This document shows, piece after piece, positions 1 through 6,270 of a stretch of 26,194 nucleotides of DNA; position 1 is the stretch's first letter; every line of letters begins with the position of its first letter. This DNA is from a virus. Position numbers and translations under genes: made by a program. The notes under the pieces are model-generated. The model saw nothing but the letters and a program-made list of their open reading frames with translations, had not been told where the DNA came from and did not search any database. The stretch spans positions 1-26,194 of IMG/VR virus record IMGVR_UViG_3300034018_000164; one strand, 5' to 3'.

Positions 1-317
1 TCCTCAAGGGAGCCAGGCAAACAGTTGGCACGCGCTTGGGTGGCGGTGCAATAGAACTGCGTCAGGGTGTGGTCGGTCTGACAGATGTACCACAGGATCA
101 ACCGCTCAAACGCGGCGTTGTGTGCGCGTATCTGCCCACGGAAATTCGCCACCCGCTCGGGGAACGGGATGTGCGGAAGCCATGTCGTGACGGGTTCATC
201 GTCAAAGGCGTAGGACATGCACAGCACTTCGGTACTGGCATCCTGCGCGTAGTTGTAGACCCCTGCGCTAAAGAGGTCGCACCGGCTACGGGTTTCAAAG
301 TCAAGCCATAGGGTCAT
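1..317 (-). CDS. DNA polymerase, family A, N-terminal 3'-5' exonuclease part (cut off by window edge)
   Basis: This is a complete 5' end of 105 codons that runs off the left edge. Translation on the minus strand starts MTLWLDFETRSRCDL, which carries the Asp-x-Glu pair (D6, E8) of exonuclease motif I of DnaQ-like proofreading domains. Further on, AHNAAFER matches the exonuclease II motif (Asn then Phe in an AHNxxF context). The last visible residues, QARANCLPGSLE, resemble the linker seen in phage polymerases of the DNA polymerase I family. The ATG overlaps the stop of the methyltransferase gene (ATGA), so translation is probably coupled. The product would replicate phage DNA. The polymerase domain lies outside the window, so a free-standing exonuclease cannot be excluded. 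Confidence 0.8.
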   Translation of the reverse strand, partial: MTLWLDFETRSRCDLFSAGVYNYAQDASTEVLCMSYAFDDEPVTTWLPHIPFPERVANFRGQIRAHNAAFERLILWYICQTDHTLTQFYCTATQARANCLPGSLE

Positions 318-904
318 GGCGCGCCACCCCATTGCGCGGCCATAGCATCCGCGATACCTTGATAGGTCACGCTACGCAACTTCCACCGATCCGGCGACGG
401 AGGCAATTTGTTTTGGCCGCTTGCCGTTTGATTGGCACGCCGCGATTTGCGGTCGCCGGGCAGAACATCCGTAGGCTGCAACAAAGGCAAACCTTTAAGC
501 CACAGGCACGTCGCTTTAGATGCGTCGTGGCCAAAATGCCACGGCTGAATAATCTGGTCAGGCTTGCGTATGCGCGACGAAATACAGCCTATTGGGTTTT
601 CAACGGCGATCCGCGTAATCGGCGCATTCAAAAGCAACCGGACAAACGCAAGCGCCCGCTCAGTGTGCGCCGCGCGATCTGGCCGACGCTTGTTCCAATG
701 CAGCCCGCTTGACGCCAAGTACGTGCAGGGAGGATGCGCAATCATCAAATCCCACCCTTGACGGAGTATGTCAGAAACATCCCCTTGATGATGTGGCCCT
801 GGCGATTCGCTCGGAAGCAAATCGCACGACACAGCCTTATGGCCTGCGCTGCGAAAAGCATCCCGCACTACGCCCGAAAACTCACAAGCAATCAAAACGC
901 GCAT
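314..904 (-). CDS. Small cytosine-DNA-methyltransferase-like protein
   Basis: The protein is 196 residues. Its N-terminus, MRVLIACEFSGVVRDAF, matches SAM-binding motif I of C5-cytosine methyltransferases, followed by CDL at 27-29 (motif II-like). PPC at 58-60 is the catalytic motif IV with C60 as the nucleophile, and VENP at 101-104 stands for the usual ENV motif. It is much shorter than bacterial C5 enzymes (300-400 residues) and has no room for a normal target-recognition domain, as is common in phage homologues. I chose ATG 904 over GTG 964: a GAGGGTG ribosome site precedes 904, and the longer start would read through the hairpin at 925-954. The likely role is modification of phage DNA; specificity is unknown. 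Confidence 0.8.
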   Translation of the reverse strand: MRVLIACEFSGVVRDAFRSAGHKAVSCDLLPSESPGPHHQGDVSDILRQGWDLMIAHPPCTYLASSGLHWNKRRPDRAAHTERALAFVRLLLNAPITRIAVENPIGCISSRIRKPDQIIQPWHFGHDASKATCLWLKGLPLLQPTDVLPGDRKSRRANQTASGQNKLPPSPDRWKLRSVTYQGIADAMAAQWGGAP

Positions 905-916
905 ATTCGCACCCTC

Positions 917-954
917 AAGAAGAAGGCCGGGAGCGGCGCGAACCGCCCCCGGCC
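917..954 (-). terminator. Hairpin terminator or attenuator between two early genes
   Basis: Read on the minus strand just past the stop of the 217-residue gene, GGCCGGG pairs with CCCGGCC (948-954 with 925-931). After one A/C mismatch, GCGG pairs with CCGC around a six-base loop. The 3' arm is followed directly by TTCTTCTT (917-924). A GC-rich stem followed by a T-rich run is the form of an intrinsic terminator. The T run is interrupted by C, so some readthrough into the methyltransferase and polymerase genes is likely. Confidence 0.6.
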
Positions 955-960
955 AGTTGC

Positions 961-1614
961 TCACGCCCCGCGACGACGACGACGGCCAGGAGCCGCGTCC
1001 TCACCCGCAGGAGCCTCAACCGCTTCGCCGCTTGTGGCGTTGCCGTCAAGGTTCACCCACCCGACGATCTCAAAGATCGGCGTGAAGATGCGCCCGTACA
1101 TCTTGTGCTGGTAATGCTCCTTCTTGAGTCGCACGACCGGCACCGGCTGTTCGGAGTTGGTTTCGACCTGTGCGGCAATCGCTGCCGCCAAGCCCTGCAC
1201 CGCACGCTTGCCGCCCACGCTCGTCACGGTGTAGCGGGCTTCAAGACCCGCATCCTCACCGTTGACGCACTTGAGCGAGAAGCCCACCTGCGTCTCCCAC
1301 CCCTTCTTGGCGGCCTCGGGCGCCGGGCCAATCTCAGGGAGCGGCTGCGTAACCGGCCCCATCTTCTCGCCCAACACCTCGCCCGCACCCCAAGCGATGA
1401 AGCCGTGGATAAAGCTGAACGGGTTGACCGCCCAAGTGGAGTCATCCTCCACTTCGGTTTGATCGGCACCGAACACCCAATGGCCGGTCTTGTCCATCTT
1501 CAAGATGGTCACACCGACCGTACCTACCGCCGTGTCCAACGACTTGAGAGCGGTGGCGAGGGTGGTGGGCGCCGGTAGACCGGCCTTCTGGAACAACGAG
1601 ATTTCATTCGACAT
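961..1614 (-). CDS. Hypothetical early phage protein, 217 residues
   Basis: I do not recognise this family with certainty. The protein is soluble, has no membrane segment, and ends in a negatively charged stretch (EAVEAPAGEDAAPG) followed by RRRRRRGA. It lies between a Cas4/RecB-like nuclease and the methyltransferase/polymerase genes, a place where many phages carry single-strand DNA-binding or recombination accessory proteins, so such a role is an inference from position only. AGGAG lies 11 bases before the ATG and overlaps the stop of the upstream nuclease gene (TAAGGAG), which suggests coupled translation. A hairpin follows its stop codon. Confidence 0.7.
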   Translation of the reverse strand: MSNEISLFQKAGLPAPTTLATALKSLDTAVGTVGVTILKMDKTGHWVFGADQTEVEDDSTWAVNPFSFIHGFIAWGAGEVLGEKMGPVTQPLPEIGPAPEAAKKGWETQVGFSLKCVNGEDAGLEARYTVTSVGGKRAVQGLAAAIAAQVETNSEQPVPVVRLKKEHYQHKMYGRIFTPIFEIVGWVNLDGNATSGEAVEAPAGEDAAPGRRRRRGA

Positions 1615-1629
1615 GACTATTAATACTCC

Positions 1630-2751
1630 TTACACAAGTTTAGAAAGAGCCGCAGTCAACTGCTGCCCGATTTGCAACACCGCCGGTCGGGAATCGCTTT
1701 CCGACGCGAGGGTGGTGCCTGACGACGCCATGACGGTCAAGCCTTCCGGCAGAACCTTCTTGGCGGCTTTCAGCTTTTTCTCCGCCTGCGCCGGAGAAAC
1801 AAGCTCCGTCACAAGCGGGTCGATTCCGAGGCCGACAAGGGCGATTTCAGCCGCCTTCTCGTCAACCCATTTCCGGGTGCCGCGCTTCTGTACGAGCTTG
1901 AAGCCCGGCACCGGATTGCCGGACTCTAGCACTTGCAGCGCCAGTGCGCGCAAGTCGCTGATCCAGCCTTCCAGGATGTCCGCGCGTTGGAGCATGACGC
2001 CAAGCTGCGTAGCGTCTAGTTCCTTCACGGTCTTTTGCAGCGCCCGGTCAACCGCGCCGGTCATCTGCGGACAGATAGGCTTGGCGGCGCACCAGCGGCA
2101 ATGATCGCCCACCGCAAACGCCGCATCGGGTCGCAACGCGGTGTGGACGGCAAGCGTCAGGTCAGCCTCAAAGCGCCGGATGCGGTCGGGCGTTGTGACC
2201 CATCGCTTGGGGTCGGCGGGCGGTTGAGCGATAACAAGCTCAATTTCGCTCACGCCGTCAAACACCCACTTGGTTGCGGGCGTGCGCATGGCGGCGGCGG
2301 CGTAAAACATGAGCTGTTCGTTCTCAACGGGCGACACCGGCACGCCGTCACCAAACTTCCAGTCCCACACGATGGCGCGCTTGCCGATGCGGCCAAGCAG
2401 GTCAGCCGATCCGAACACGCCGGGGAGCAAGTCACCGAACCCTACTTCGGCTTCGATGGCAAACTCCATCTGCTTGTCGGGGTCGATGGCGTCAAGCATC
2501 GCCAACGCAGGCAGAATTTTGGTTTCCATCAGTTCGGGCGTAAGTTCCTCGCCCTCGTAGGCTGCGCCCAAAAAGCTCGCGGCGGGTTCGTCATGCTCCA
2601 GAATGTGCGCGATGACATTGTGAAGCAAAGTACCGCGCAGGGCATCCTTGGATGCGGGCTTGGGCGGGACTTGCTGAACCAACTTGACGCTGCCAGGGCA
2701 GGCCATGACGCGCTTGGCGGTTGACCCGCCGACAATAGTGCTGTGTGCCAT
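1630..2751 (-). CDS. Cas4/RecB-like nuclease with predicted iron-sulphur cysteines (DUF2800 type)
   Basis: The protein is 373 residues. It has the order expected of PD-(D/E)xK RecB-family nucleases: H44 in GTLLHNVIAHI, D117 in VFGSAD, D130-W-K132, and the Q146-x3-Y150 motif (QLMFY). Four cysteines, C18 in MACPGS and C218, C221, C227 in CRWCAAKPIC, are placed as in Cas4 and AddB proteins, where they hold a 4Fe-4S cluster. It probably acts as an exonuclease in phage recombination or replication. I chose ATG 2751 (MAHSTIV) because GGAG precedes it and a strong promoter lies just upstream. A longer open frame up to 3021 would run through the promoter and antisense to the neighbouring nuclease gene. 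Confidence 0.85.
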   Translation of the reverse strand: MAHSTIVGGSTAKRVMACPGSVKLVQQVPPKPASKDALRGTLLHNVIAHILEHDEPAASFLGAAYEGEELTPELMETKILPALAMLDAIDPDKQMEFAIEAEVGFGDLLPGVFGSADLLGRIGKRAIVWDWKFGDGVPVSPVENEQLMFYAAAAMRTPATKWVFDGVSEIELVIAQPPADPKRWVTTPDRIRRFEADLTLAVHTALRPDAAFAVGDHCRWCAAKPICPQMTGAVDRALQKTVKELDATQLGVMLQRADILEGWISDLRALALQVLESGNPVPGFKLVQKRGTRKWVDEKAAEIALVGLGIDPLVTELVSPAQAEKKLKAAKKVLPEGLTVMASSGTTLASESDSRPAVLQIGQQLTAALSKLV

Positions 2752-2784
2752 ATCAGACTCCGATAGTGGATTGAACGAACCGTG

Positions 2785-2813
2785 AGCATACGGGCAACAA
2801 ATCGGGTTGTCAA
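2785..2813 (-). promoter_or_regulatory. Strong sigma70-type promoter for the leftward early operon
   Basis: On the minus strand the -35 hexamer is TTGACA (2808-2813, a perfect match). It is followed by a 17-base spacer and the -10 hexamer TATGCT (2785-2790, four of six). Transcription would start near 2778, leaving a leader of about 27 bases that carries GGAG before the ATG at 2751. This is the best promoter match I found in the window and implies use of the host's housekeeping RNA polymerase. Confidence 0.75.
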
Positions 2814-2835
2814 GCATTACCTTTTCAGATAGTCT
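2807..2835 (+). promoter_or_regulatory. Candidate divergent promoter for the rightward early operon
   Basis: TTGTCA at 2807-2812 (five of six to the -35 consensus) is followed by a 17-base spacer and TAGTCT (2830-2835, a weak -10 match). With a 15-base spacer, GATAGT is the alternative -10. The -35 overlaps that of the leftward promoter. The next gene starts at 2842 with no clear ribosome site before it, so the transcript may be nearly leaderless. Confidence 0.35.
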
Positions 2836-2841
2836 AGCGGC

Positions 2842-3120
2842 ATGAAAGAGTCCGAACTGGAAACGCATTTTGATTGGGCGGTGCAGGTCGCCGGGGGCAA
2901 GACCTACAAGTTCCGATCTCCGACGCAGAACGGCGTGTCCGACCGCATCGCCTGCTTCCCGGATGGCAGCACTTGGTTTGTGGAGCTGAAGGTCAAGGGC
3001 GGGCGCATTGACCCGCTGCAAGCCATGTTCGCTGCGGACATGAAGCGTCTGAATCAGTCATACGCCGTGATTTGGAACAAGGAGGATGCCGATGCTTTCG
3101 TTGCGGCGGCAACACAATGA
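2842..3120 (+). CDS. VRR-NUC domain nuclease
   Basis: The protein is 92 residues, the usual length of a stand-alone phage VRR-NUC domain. E6 near the start, D34 in GVSDRI, and E48-L-K50 in FVELK form the PD-(D/E)xK catalytic set, and Q60 follows in DPLQ. Such proteins cut structured or branched DNA. Its stop overlaps the start of the HAD-like gene (ATGA at 3117-3120), and an SNF2-type helicase follows, a pairing often seen in phage replication modules. The bases before the ATG show no good ribosome site, although no other start looks better. Confidence 0.85.
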   Translation: MKESELETHFDWAVQVAGGKTYKFRSPTQNGVSDRIACFPDGSTWFVELKVKGGRIDPLQAMFAADMKRLNQSYAVIWNKEDADAFVAAATQ

Positions 3121-3362
3121 TTATTGCGCTTGACTACGACAATACGTACACAGTAGACCCTAAATTGTGGGCGCGGTTTGTACGTGACGCAAAAGTTAAC
3201 GGTCATACCGTCAAAATCGTGACTATGCGATATCCGCATGAGCCAATTGTGGGCGTGCCTTGCGAAGTGGTTTACACAAGCCGCCAAGCAAAAGTTAAAA
3301 CTTTCCGCGCAGATGTTTGGATTGACGATTCGCCGCACTGGATTTATCAGGACGCTATCTGA
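3117..3362 (+). CDS. HAD-like phosphatase, small
   Basis: The protein is 81 residues. It begins MIIALDYDNTYT, the HAD motif I (D6-x-D8-x-T10). VTMR near residue 36 fits motif II, K61 could be the motif III lysine, and WIDDSP at 69-73 carries the motif IV aspartates (D70, D71). It lacks a cap domain and so would suit a nucleotide or DNA 3'-phosphate substrate; the substrate is not visible from sequence. A longer frame from 3072 overlaps the nuclease gene, and the ATG at 3117 puts the motif at the N-terminus as usual. The gene is lower in GC (28 of 60 bases at 3121-3180, 30 of 60 at 3301-3360) than the genes beside it. Confidence 0.8.
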   Translation: MIIALDYDNTYTVDPKLWARFVRDAKVNGHTVKIVTMRYPHEPIVGVPCEVVYTSRQAKVKTFRADVWIDDSPHWIYQDAI

Positions 3363-4702
3363 TGAATCTGCGGCCATATCAAGAAACGGCGGCTGACTTC
3401 CTCTACGAGCGCGACCGGGCGATGGTGCTGGCGCCGATGGGCGCGGGCAAGACCGCCACGGCGCTTACCGCCATGCGTGACGCGGTGCGCGACAAGGTGG
3501 TTGCGCGGTGGCTAGTCATTGCGCCCCTGCGCGTCTGCCGCTATGTGTGGCCTGTAGAGGCGACCACTTGGGCGCCTGACATCAAGGTAGCCCTCGCCAT
3601 TGGCACCGAACCGACGCGCTATAAGGCGCTTCATGCGCCTGTGCAGGTGGTCGTGACTAACTACGACAGCCTTCAATGGCTAGCCAAGCAGCAACTGGAT
3701 TTTGATGGCGTGGTGTTTGACGAGCTGACGCGGTTGAAAAACCCTTCCGGCAAGCGGTTCAAGGCGTTTTTGAAGGCCATTGAACACATTGGCATCCGGT
3801 GGGGGCTAACCGGCAGCTTTACCTCCAACGGCCTTGAGGACGTGTTCGGCCAGTGCAAAATTATCGACCAGTCGCTACTTGGCCGCTCCAAAGGCGCGTT
3901 TCTGCAACAGTACTTCCACTGCATCAACCGCGACCACGGCCAGTGGGAGCCAGCGCGCGGATCGTTGGAACAGGTCATGGCGCGCATCAAGCACGCAACC
4001 TTCGTGCTAGAGCCTGGCGAGTACGCCGACACCCTGCCGCCGCTGCACATCACCGTGCTGCGAACCGACTTGGGCGACCGAGCGCCTTACGAGAAGATGA
4101 AACGGGACTTCGTAGTGCAGTTTCCCGACGCGCAAGCCGTTGCGGCCAACGCGGGTGCCGTCACGCAGAAGCTCCAACAGATGTCTTGCGGGTGGGTGTA
4201 CGACACCCGTAAAACACCCAACCCCGCCAAGCCGGGCAAGTTCATCGTCACGCAGACGCCAGTGTGGTTTTCCGCCCACAAGTTTGATTTGCTAGAGGAA
4301 GTCCTTGACGGCAACCAACGGGCAAACACTATCGTTGCGTACACCTATGTCGAAGAACAAGCAGAGTTGTTGCGCCGCTACCCTCATGCCGCCACAATAG
4401 ACCAGCCAGGCGTAGTGGATCGGTGGAACCGTGGCGAGGTGCCGTTGCTGCTGATTCACCCCCGGTCGGCGGGTCACGGCCTCAACTTGCAGCACGGCGG
4501 GTGCCGGATGGTGTTCCTGTCCCTGCCGTGGTCGCTAGAGGAATACGAGCAGACCGTTGGCCGACTGCATCGCAGCGGGCAGCGGCAGGATGTGTGGGTC
4601 TATGTCTTGCTTGCCAATCAGACGATTGACGAGCGTATCTGGTCGGCGCTACACGACAAGCGTGCGGTGTCCGACATTGCCATGAAGGAGTTGACGGAAT
4701 GA
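3362..4702 (+). CDS. SNF2-type superfamily 2 helicase
   Basis: The protein is 446 residues and starts MNLRPYQETAADF, with the usual Q-like motif. Walker A is PMGAGKT at 25-31. Walker B is VFDEL with D120 and E121. Motif III is TGS at 150-152, SAGHGLNLQ is motif V, and QTVGRLHRSGQR is motif VI, typical of SNF2 proteins. It is an ATP-driven DNA translocase likely to work with the nucleases in replication or recombination. Start and stop codons overlap with both neighbours (TGATG at 3360-3364 and ATGA at 4699-4702), which marks a single operon. Confidence 0.9.
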   Translation: MNLRPYQETAADFLYERDRAMVLAPMGAGKTATALTAMRDAVRDKVVARWLVIAPLRVCRYVWPVEATTWAPDIKVALAIGTEPTRYKALHAPVQVVVTNYDSLQWLAKQQLDFDGVVFDELTRLKNPSGKRFKAFLKAIEHIGIRWGLTGSFTSNGLEDVFGQCKIIDQSLLGRSKGAFLQQYFHCINRDHGQWEPARGSLEQVMARIKHATFVLEPGEYADTLPPLHITVLRTDLGDRAPYEKMKRDFVVQFPDAQAVAANAGAVTQKLQQMSCGWVYDTRKTPNPAKPGKFIVTQTPVWFSAHKFDLLEEVLDGNQRANTIVAYTYVEEQAELLRRYPHAATIDQPGVVDRWNRGEVPLLLIHPRSAGHGLNLQHGGCRMVFLSLPWSLEEYEQTVGRLHRSGQRQDVWVYVLLANQTIDERIWSALHDKRAVSDIAMKELTE

Positions 4703-4890
4703 ACTGGACACAACTGAACGCCACCATGAAGGGCTTGGGCGAGGAACAGGTGCTTGAACTGCTGGTAGCCGAACGCGGCGGCCCGCGCCGCAAGGTGTTC
4801 CTTGAGCGGCTGCATCAGCGGTATTCGGCCTTGCGTGCCGAACGCGAACGCGCTGAGATTATGGCGGAGGCGCGTCAGGCGCGAGGTTGA
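4699..4890 (+). CDS. Hypothetical small charged protein, 63 residues
   Basis: I do not recognise it. It is mostly helical and strongly charged (RLHQRYSALRAERERAE), without cysteines or membrane segments. Its ATG overlaps the helicase stop by four bases, so it is probably translated by coupling and may assist the helicase. Its last 32 bases overlap the 3' end of the spanin gene on the other strand, which places it at the end of the rightward operon. I see no strong terminator downstream. Confidence 0.6.
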   Translation: MNWTQLNATMKGLGEEQVLELLVAERGGPRRKVFLERLHQRYSALRAERERAEIMAEARQARG

Positions 4891-5338
4891 CCCACCCCTG
4901 TAGGGCGCGCAACCTAGCGCTTATGGTGTCACAGGAGGCGGCGAGGTTGCGGAGGTCGGGGCCGATGTCTGGCCCTTCTCCAGTATCCGCTCCAAGCGAT
5001 CCTGCATCGCTCCTGGCGGCGGGGGCGGCACCATCAGCTCCTTCGGCGGGCGGCTTGAGGCTGCGCACGGGGGATGTACGGCACAGCCGGACAGGAGTAG
5101 CAGGCTGAGTCCGGCTAGCAAGGCCATCCAGCTCCGAGCGGTAGGCGTCGAGGGCAGTCTCGGCACGCGCGCGATCAGCGCGTTCAGTCCGTAGTTCAGT
5201 CTCCAGACGGCGAATTTCCGGTTCCAATTCATCACGCACCCCCTCACGGATCTTGTGGACGCCCCACGCGGCAGCCGCCACGACGGCAACGGCGGCAATC
5301 AGGTGGGGCAGATAGCGAAGCAGCCAAACGGGCATCAT
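4859..5338 (-). CDS. Rz: Inner-membrane spanin (Rz-like)
   Basis: The protein is 159 residues. One N-terminal membrane segment (about 5-30, ending AAAAWGVHKI) is followed by a charged coiled coil (about 31-75, EIRRLETELRTERAD), then a Pro/Ala/Gly-rich linker and a C-terminal helix (SARLRALQGWV). This is the layout of inner-membrane spanins, which join the outer-membrane lipoprotein Rz1 to fuse the two membranes at the end of lysis. A second frame inside it encodes Rz1. Its ATG overlaps the stop of a tiny Cys-rich gene (ATGA). The first or second Met (5338 or 5335) could be used. Confidence 0.85.
   Translation of the reverse strand: MMPVWLLRYLPHLIAAVAVVAAAAWGVHKIREGVRDELEPEIRRLETELRTERADRARAETALDAYRSELDGLASRTQPATPVRLCRTSPVRSLKPPAEGADGAAPAARSDAGSLGADTGEGPDIGPDLRNLAASCDTISARLRALQGWVNLAPDAPPP
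4921..5127 (-). CDS. Rz1: Outer-membrane spanin lipoprotein (Rz1-like), nested in Rz
   Basis: The protein is 68 residues in a different frame wholly inside the Rz gene. It starts MALLAGLSLLLLSGCAVHPP: a hydrophobic signal with a lipobox (L-S-G-C), so C15 would be lipidated and the mature part would be about 54 residues. The mature part is proline-rich (VPPPPPGAM), typical of Rz1. The ATG at 5127 is preceded by CGGAG at a good distance; the open frame extends upstream to 5298, but the longer start would bury the signal. With Rz it forms the spanin complex that disrupts the outer membrane. Confidence 0.85.
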   Translation of the reverse strand: MALLAGLSLLLLSGCAVHPPCAASSRPPKELMVPPPPPGAMQDRLERILEKGQTSAPTSATSPPPVTP

Positions 5339-5496
5339 GGCCGCAAGTCTGTCTCAAACGCTTTCCCGCCGCAAGCCGCTGCGTCGGTCATCCACCCATG
5401 ATGAACGGCGTGACTGCACCACACCCGGTCATCCTTGCGGGTGAGGAACGCCGACCAGAAGCACAACCGACAGGGGAGGGTTGATGGGGTGTCCAA
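5335..5496 (-). CDS. Tiny Cys/His-rich protein, possible zinc binder
   Basis: The frame is 53 codons from a TTG start, with C9-x2-C12 (PCRLC), then W26-C27-S-H29, H32, H33 and C42 (AAACGGK). Paired Cys/His ligands at this spacing suggest a small zinc-binding fold, and small Cys-rich proteins of this kind occur in phages. The evidence that it is real is its fit: it fills the gap between the phosphoesterase stop (5500) and the Rz start, and its TGA overlaps the Rz ATG as ATGA. The weak points are the TTG start and only a GGGTGA-like ribosome site. No function can be assigned. Confidence 0.5.
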   Translation of the reverse strand: MDTPSTLPCRLCFWSAFLTRKDDRVWCSHAVHHGWMTDAAACGGKAFETDLRP

Positions 5497-5499
5497 GAG

Positions 5500-6270
5500 T
5501 CACCCAAACTTGCGGCGCAAATAGTCCATAGACAACGGCATCAGGTCGTAGTTCCCGTTTCGCACTTCGTTGAGTACAACGATGCCAGACCATTCCGACC
5601 GCTGCACATCGTCCGGGCGGTAGCCCTCATGGTCGATGTAGAACCGCCCGCAGACCAGGCCGTGCTTCACATGGTCGGGGTACTGCTTCGACCCGTACAG
5701 GAACCCCTGCTGGTGCCCCTGCACGAAACTCGACCCGATATGCCCGAGTCGGCTTGTGATGGTGCCGCCAATGGGTCGACCGGAAAACGGGTTCGGGAAA
5801 TAATGGGAATACTTAATCCCGTCAATCTCGACGATCTCAAGGAACTTTGACCGCTCCCAGTCAAGCGTCTGGCAGTTGTGCGACCCGATGGTGCCTTGCC
5901 ACTTGGGTTCGCGCTTGGCTACACGGTCGGCACGGGCCTCGTGGTTGCCGGTGATAAAGACCTTGCGAGGTGTCCAATACTTGCGCTTGCCTCGGATGCG
6001 CCGGTCAATCTCGGCTTGCATGGGTGCGCATAGGCGTCGGAACGCCTCGTTGCCCGCCTCAACATCCTCCTGGTACCGCGTACCCTCAAGCTCCGCCGAT
6101 CCCGGCTCGCTATGCGAGTTAAGCGATGGAAAATCCCACCAGTCTCCGATGCAGACGATGACATCTGGTTGGTACTCAACAATCGCCCGCGCCGCCCAAT
6201 CTACATGCTCTGTGTTGACACCCGGCCTAATCTGGGCGTCGGGGATGATTAGGTGCCGCTTGGGAGTCAT
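5500..6270 (-). CDS. Calcineurin-like metallophosphoesterase
   Basis: The protein is 256 residues. Motifs in order are PDAQ with D11, GDWWD at 42-46, GNHE at 108-111, H156 in YSHYF, and GHQQG with H186. These match the two-metal metallophosphoesterase core, except that Gln stands at positions 13 and 188, where the common family form has His (DxH and GHxH). Phage members of this type often start with IPDxQ, so the change may be a family trait. It could cut nucleic acid or nucleotides; the substrate is not shown. Its start overlaps the stop of the metallopeptidase-like gene by four bases. It sits within the lysis module between endolysin and spanins. Confidence 0.8.
   Translation of the reverse strand: MTPKRHLIIPDAQIRPGVNTEHVDWAARAIVEYQPDVIVCIGDWWDFPSLNSHSEPGSAELEGTRYQEDVEAGNEAFRRLCAPMQAEIDRRIRGKRKYWTPRKVFITGNHEARADRVAKREPKWQGTIGSHNCQTLDWERSKFLEIVEIDGIKYSHYFPNPFSGRPIGGTITSRLGHIGSSFVQGHQQGFLYGSKQYPDHVKHGLVCGRFYIDHEGYRPDDVQRSEWSGIVVLNEVRNGNYDLMPLSMDYLRRKFG

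Noticed and set aside
2752-3021. N-terminal extension of the Cas4/RecB-like gene by 90 residues
   Set aside because: It would run through the strong promoter and antisense to VRR-NUC; ATG 2751 has a ribosome site and starts at the conserved region.
4884-4915. Hairpin AGGTTG / CAACCT as a two-way terminator
   Set aside because: Six pairs around a 20-base loop without T runs is too weak to call.
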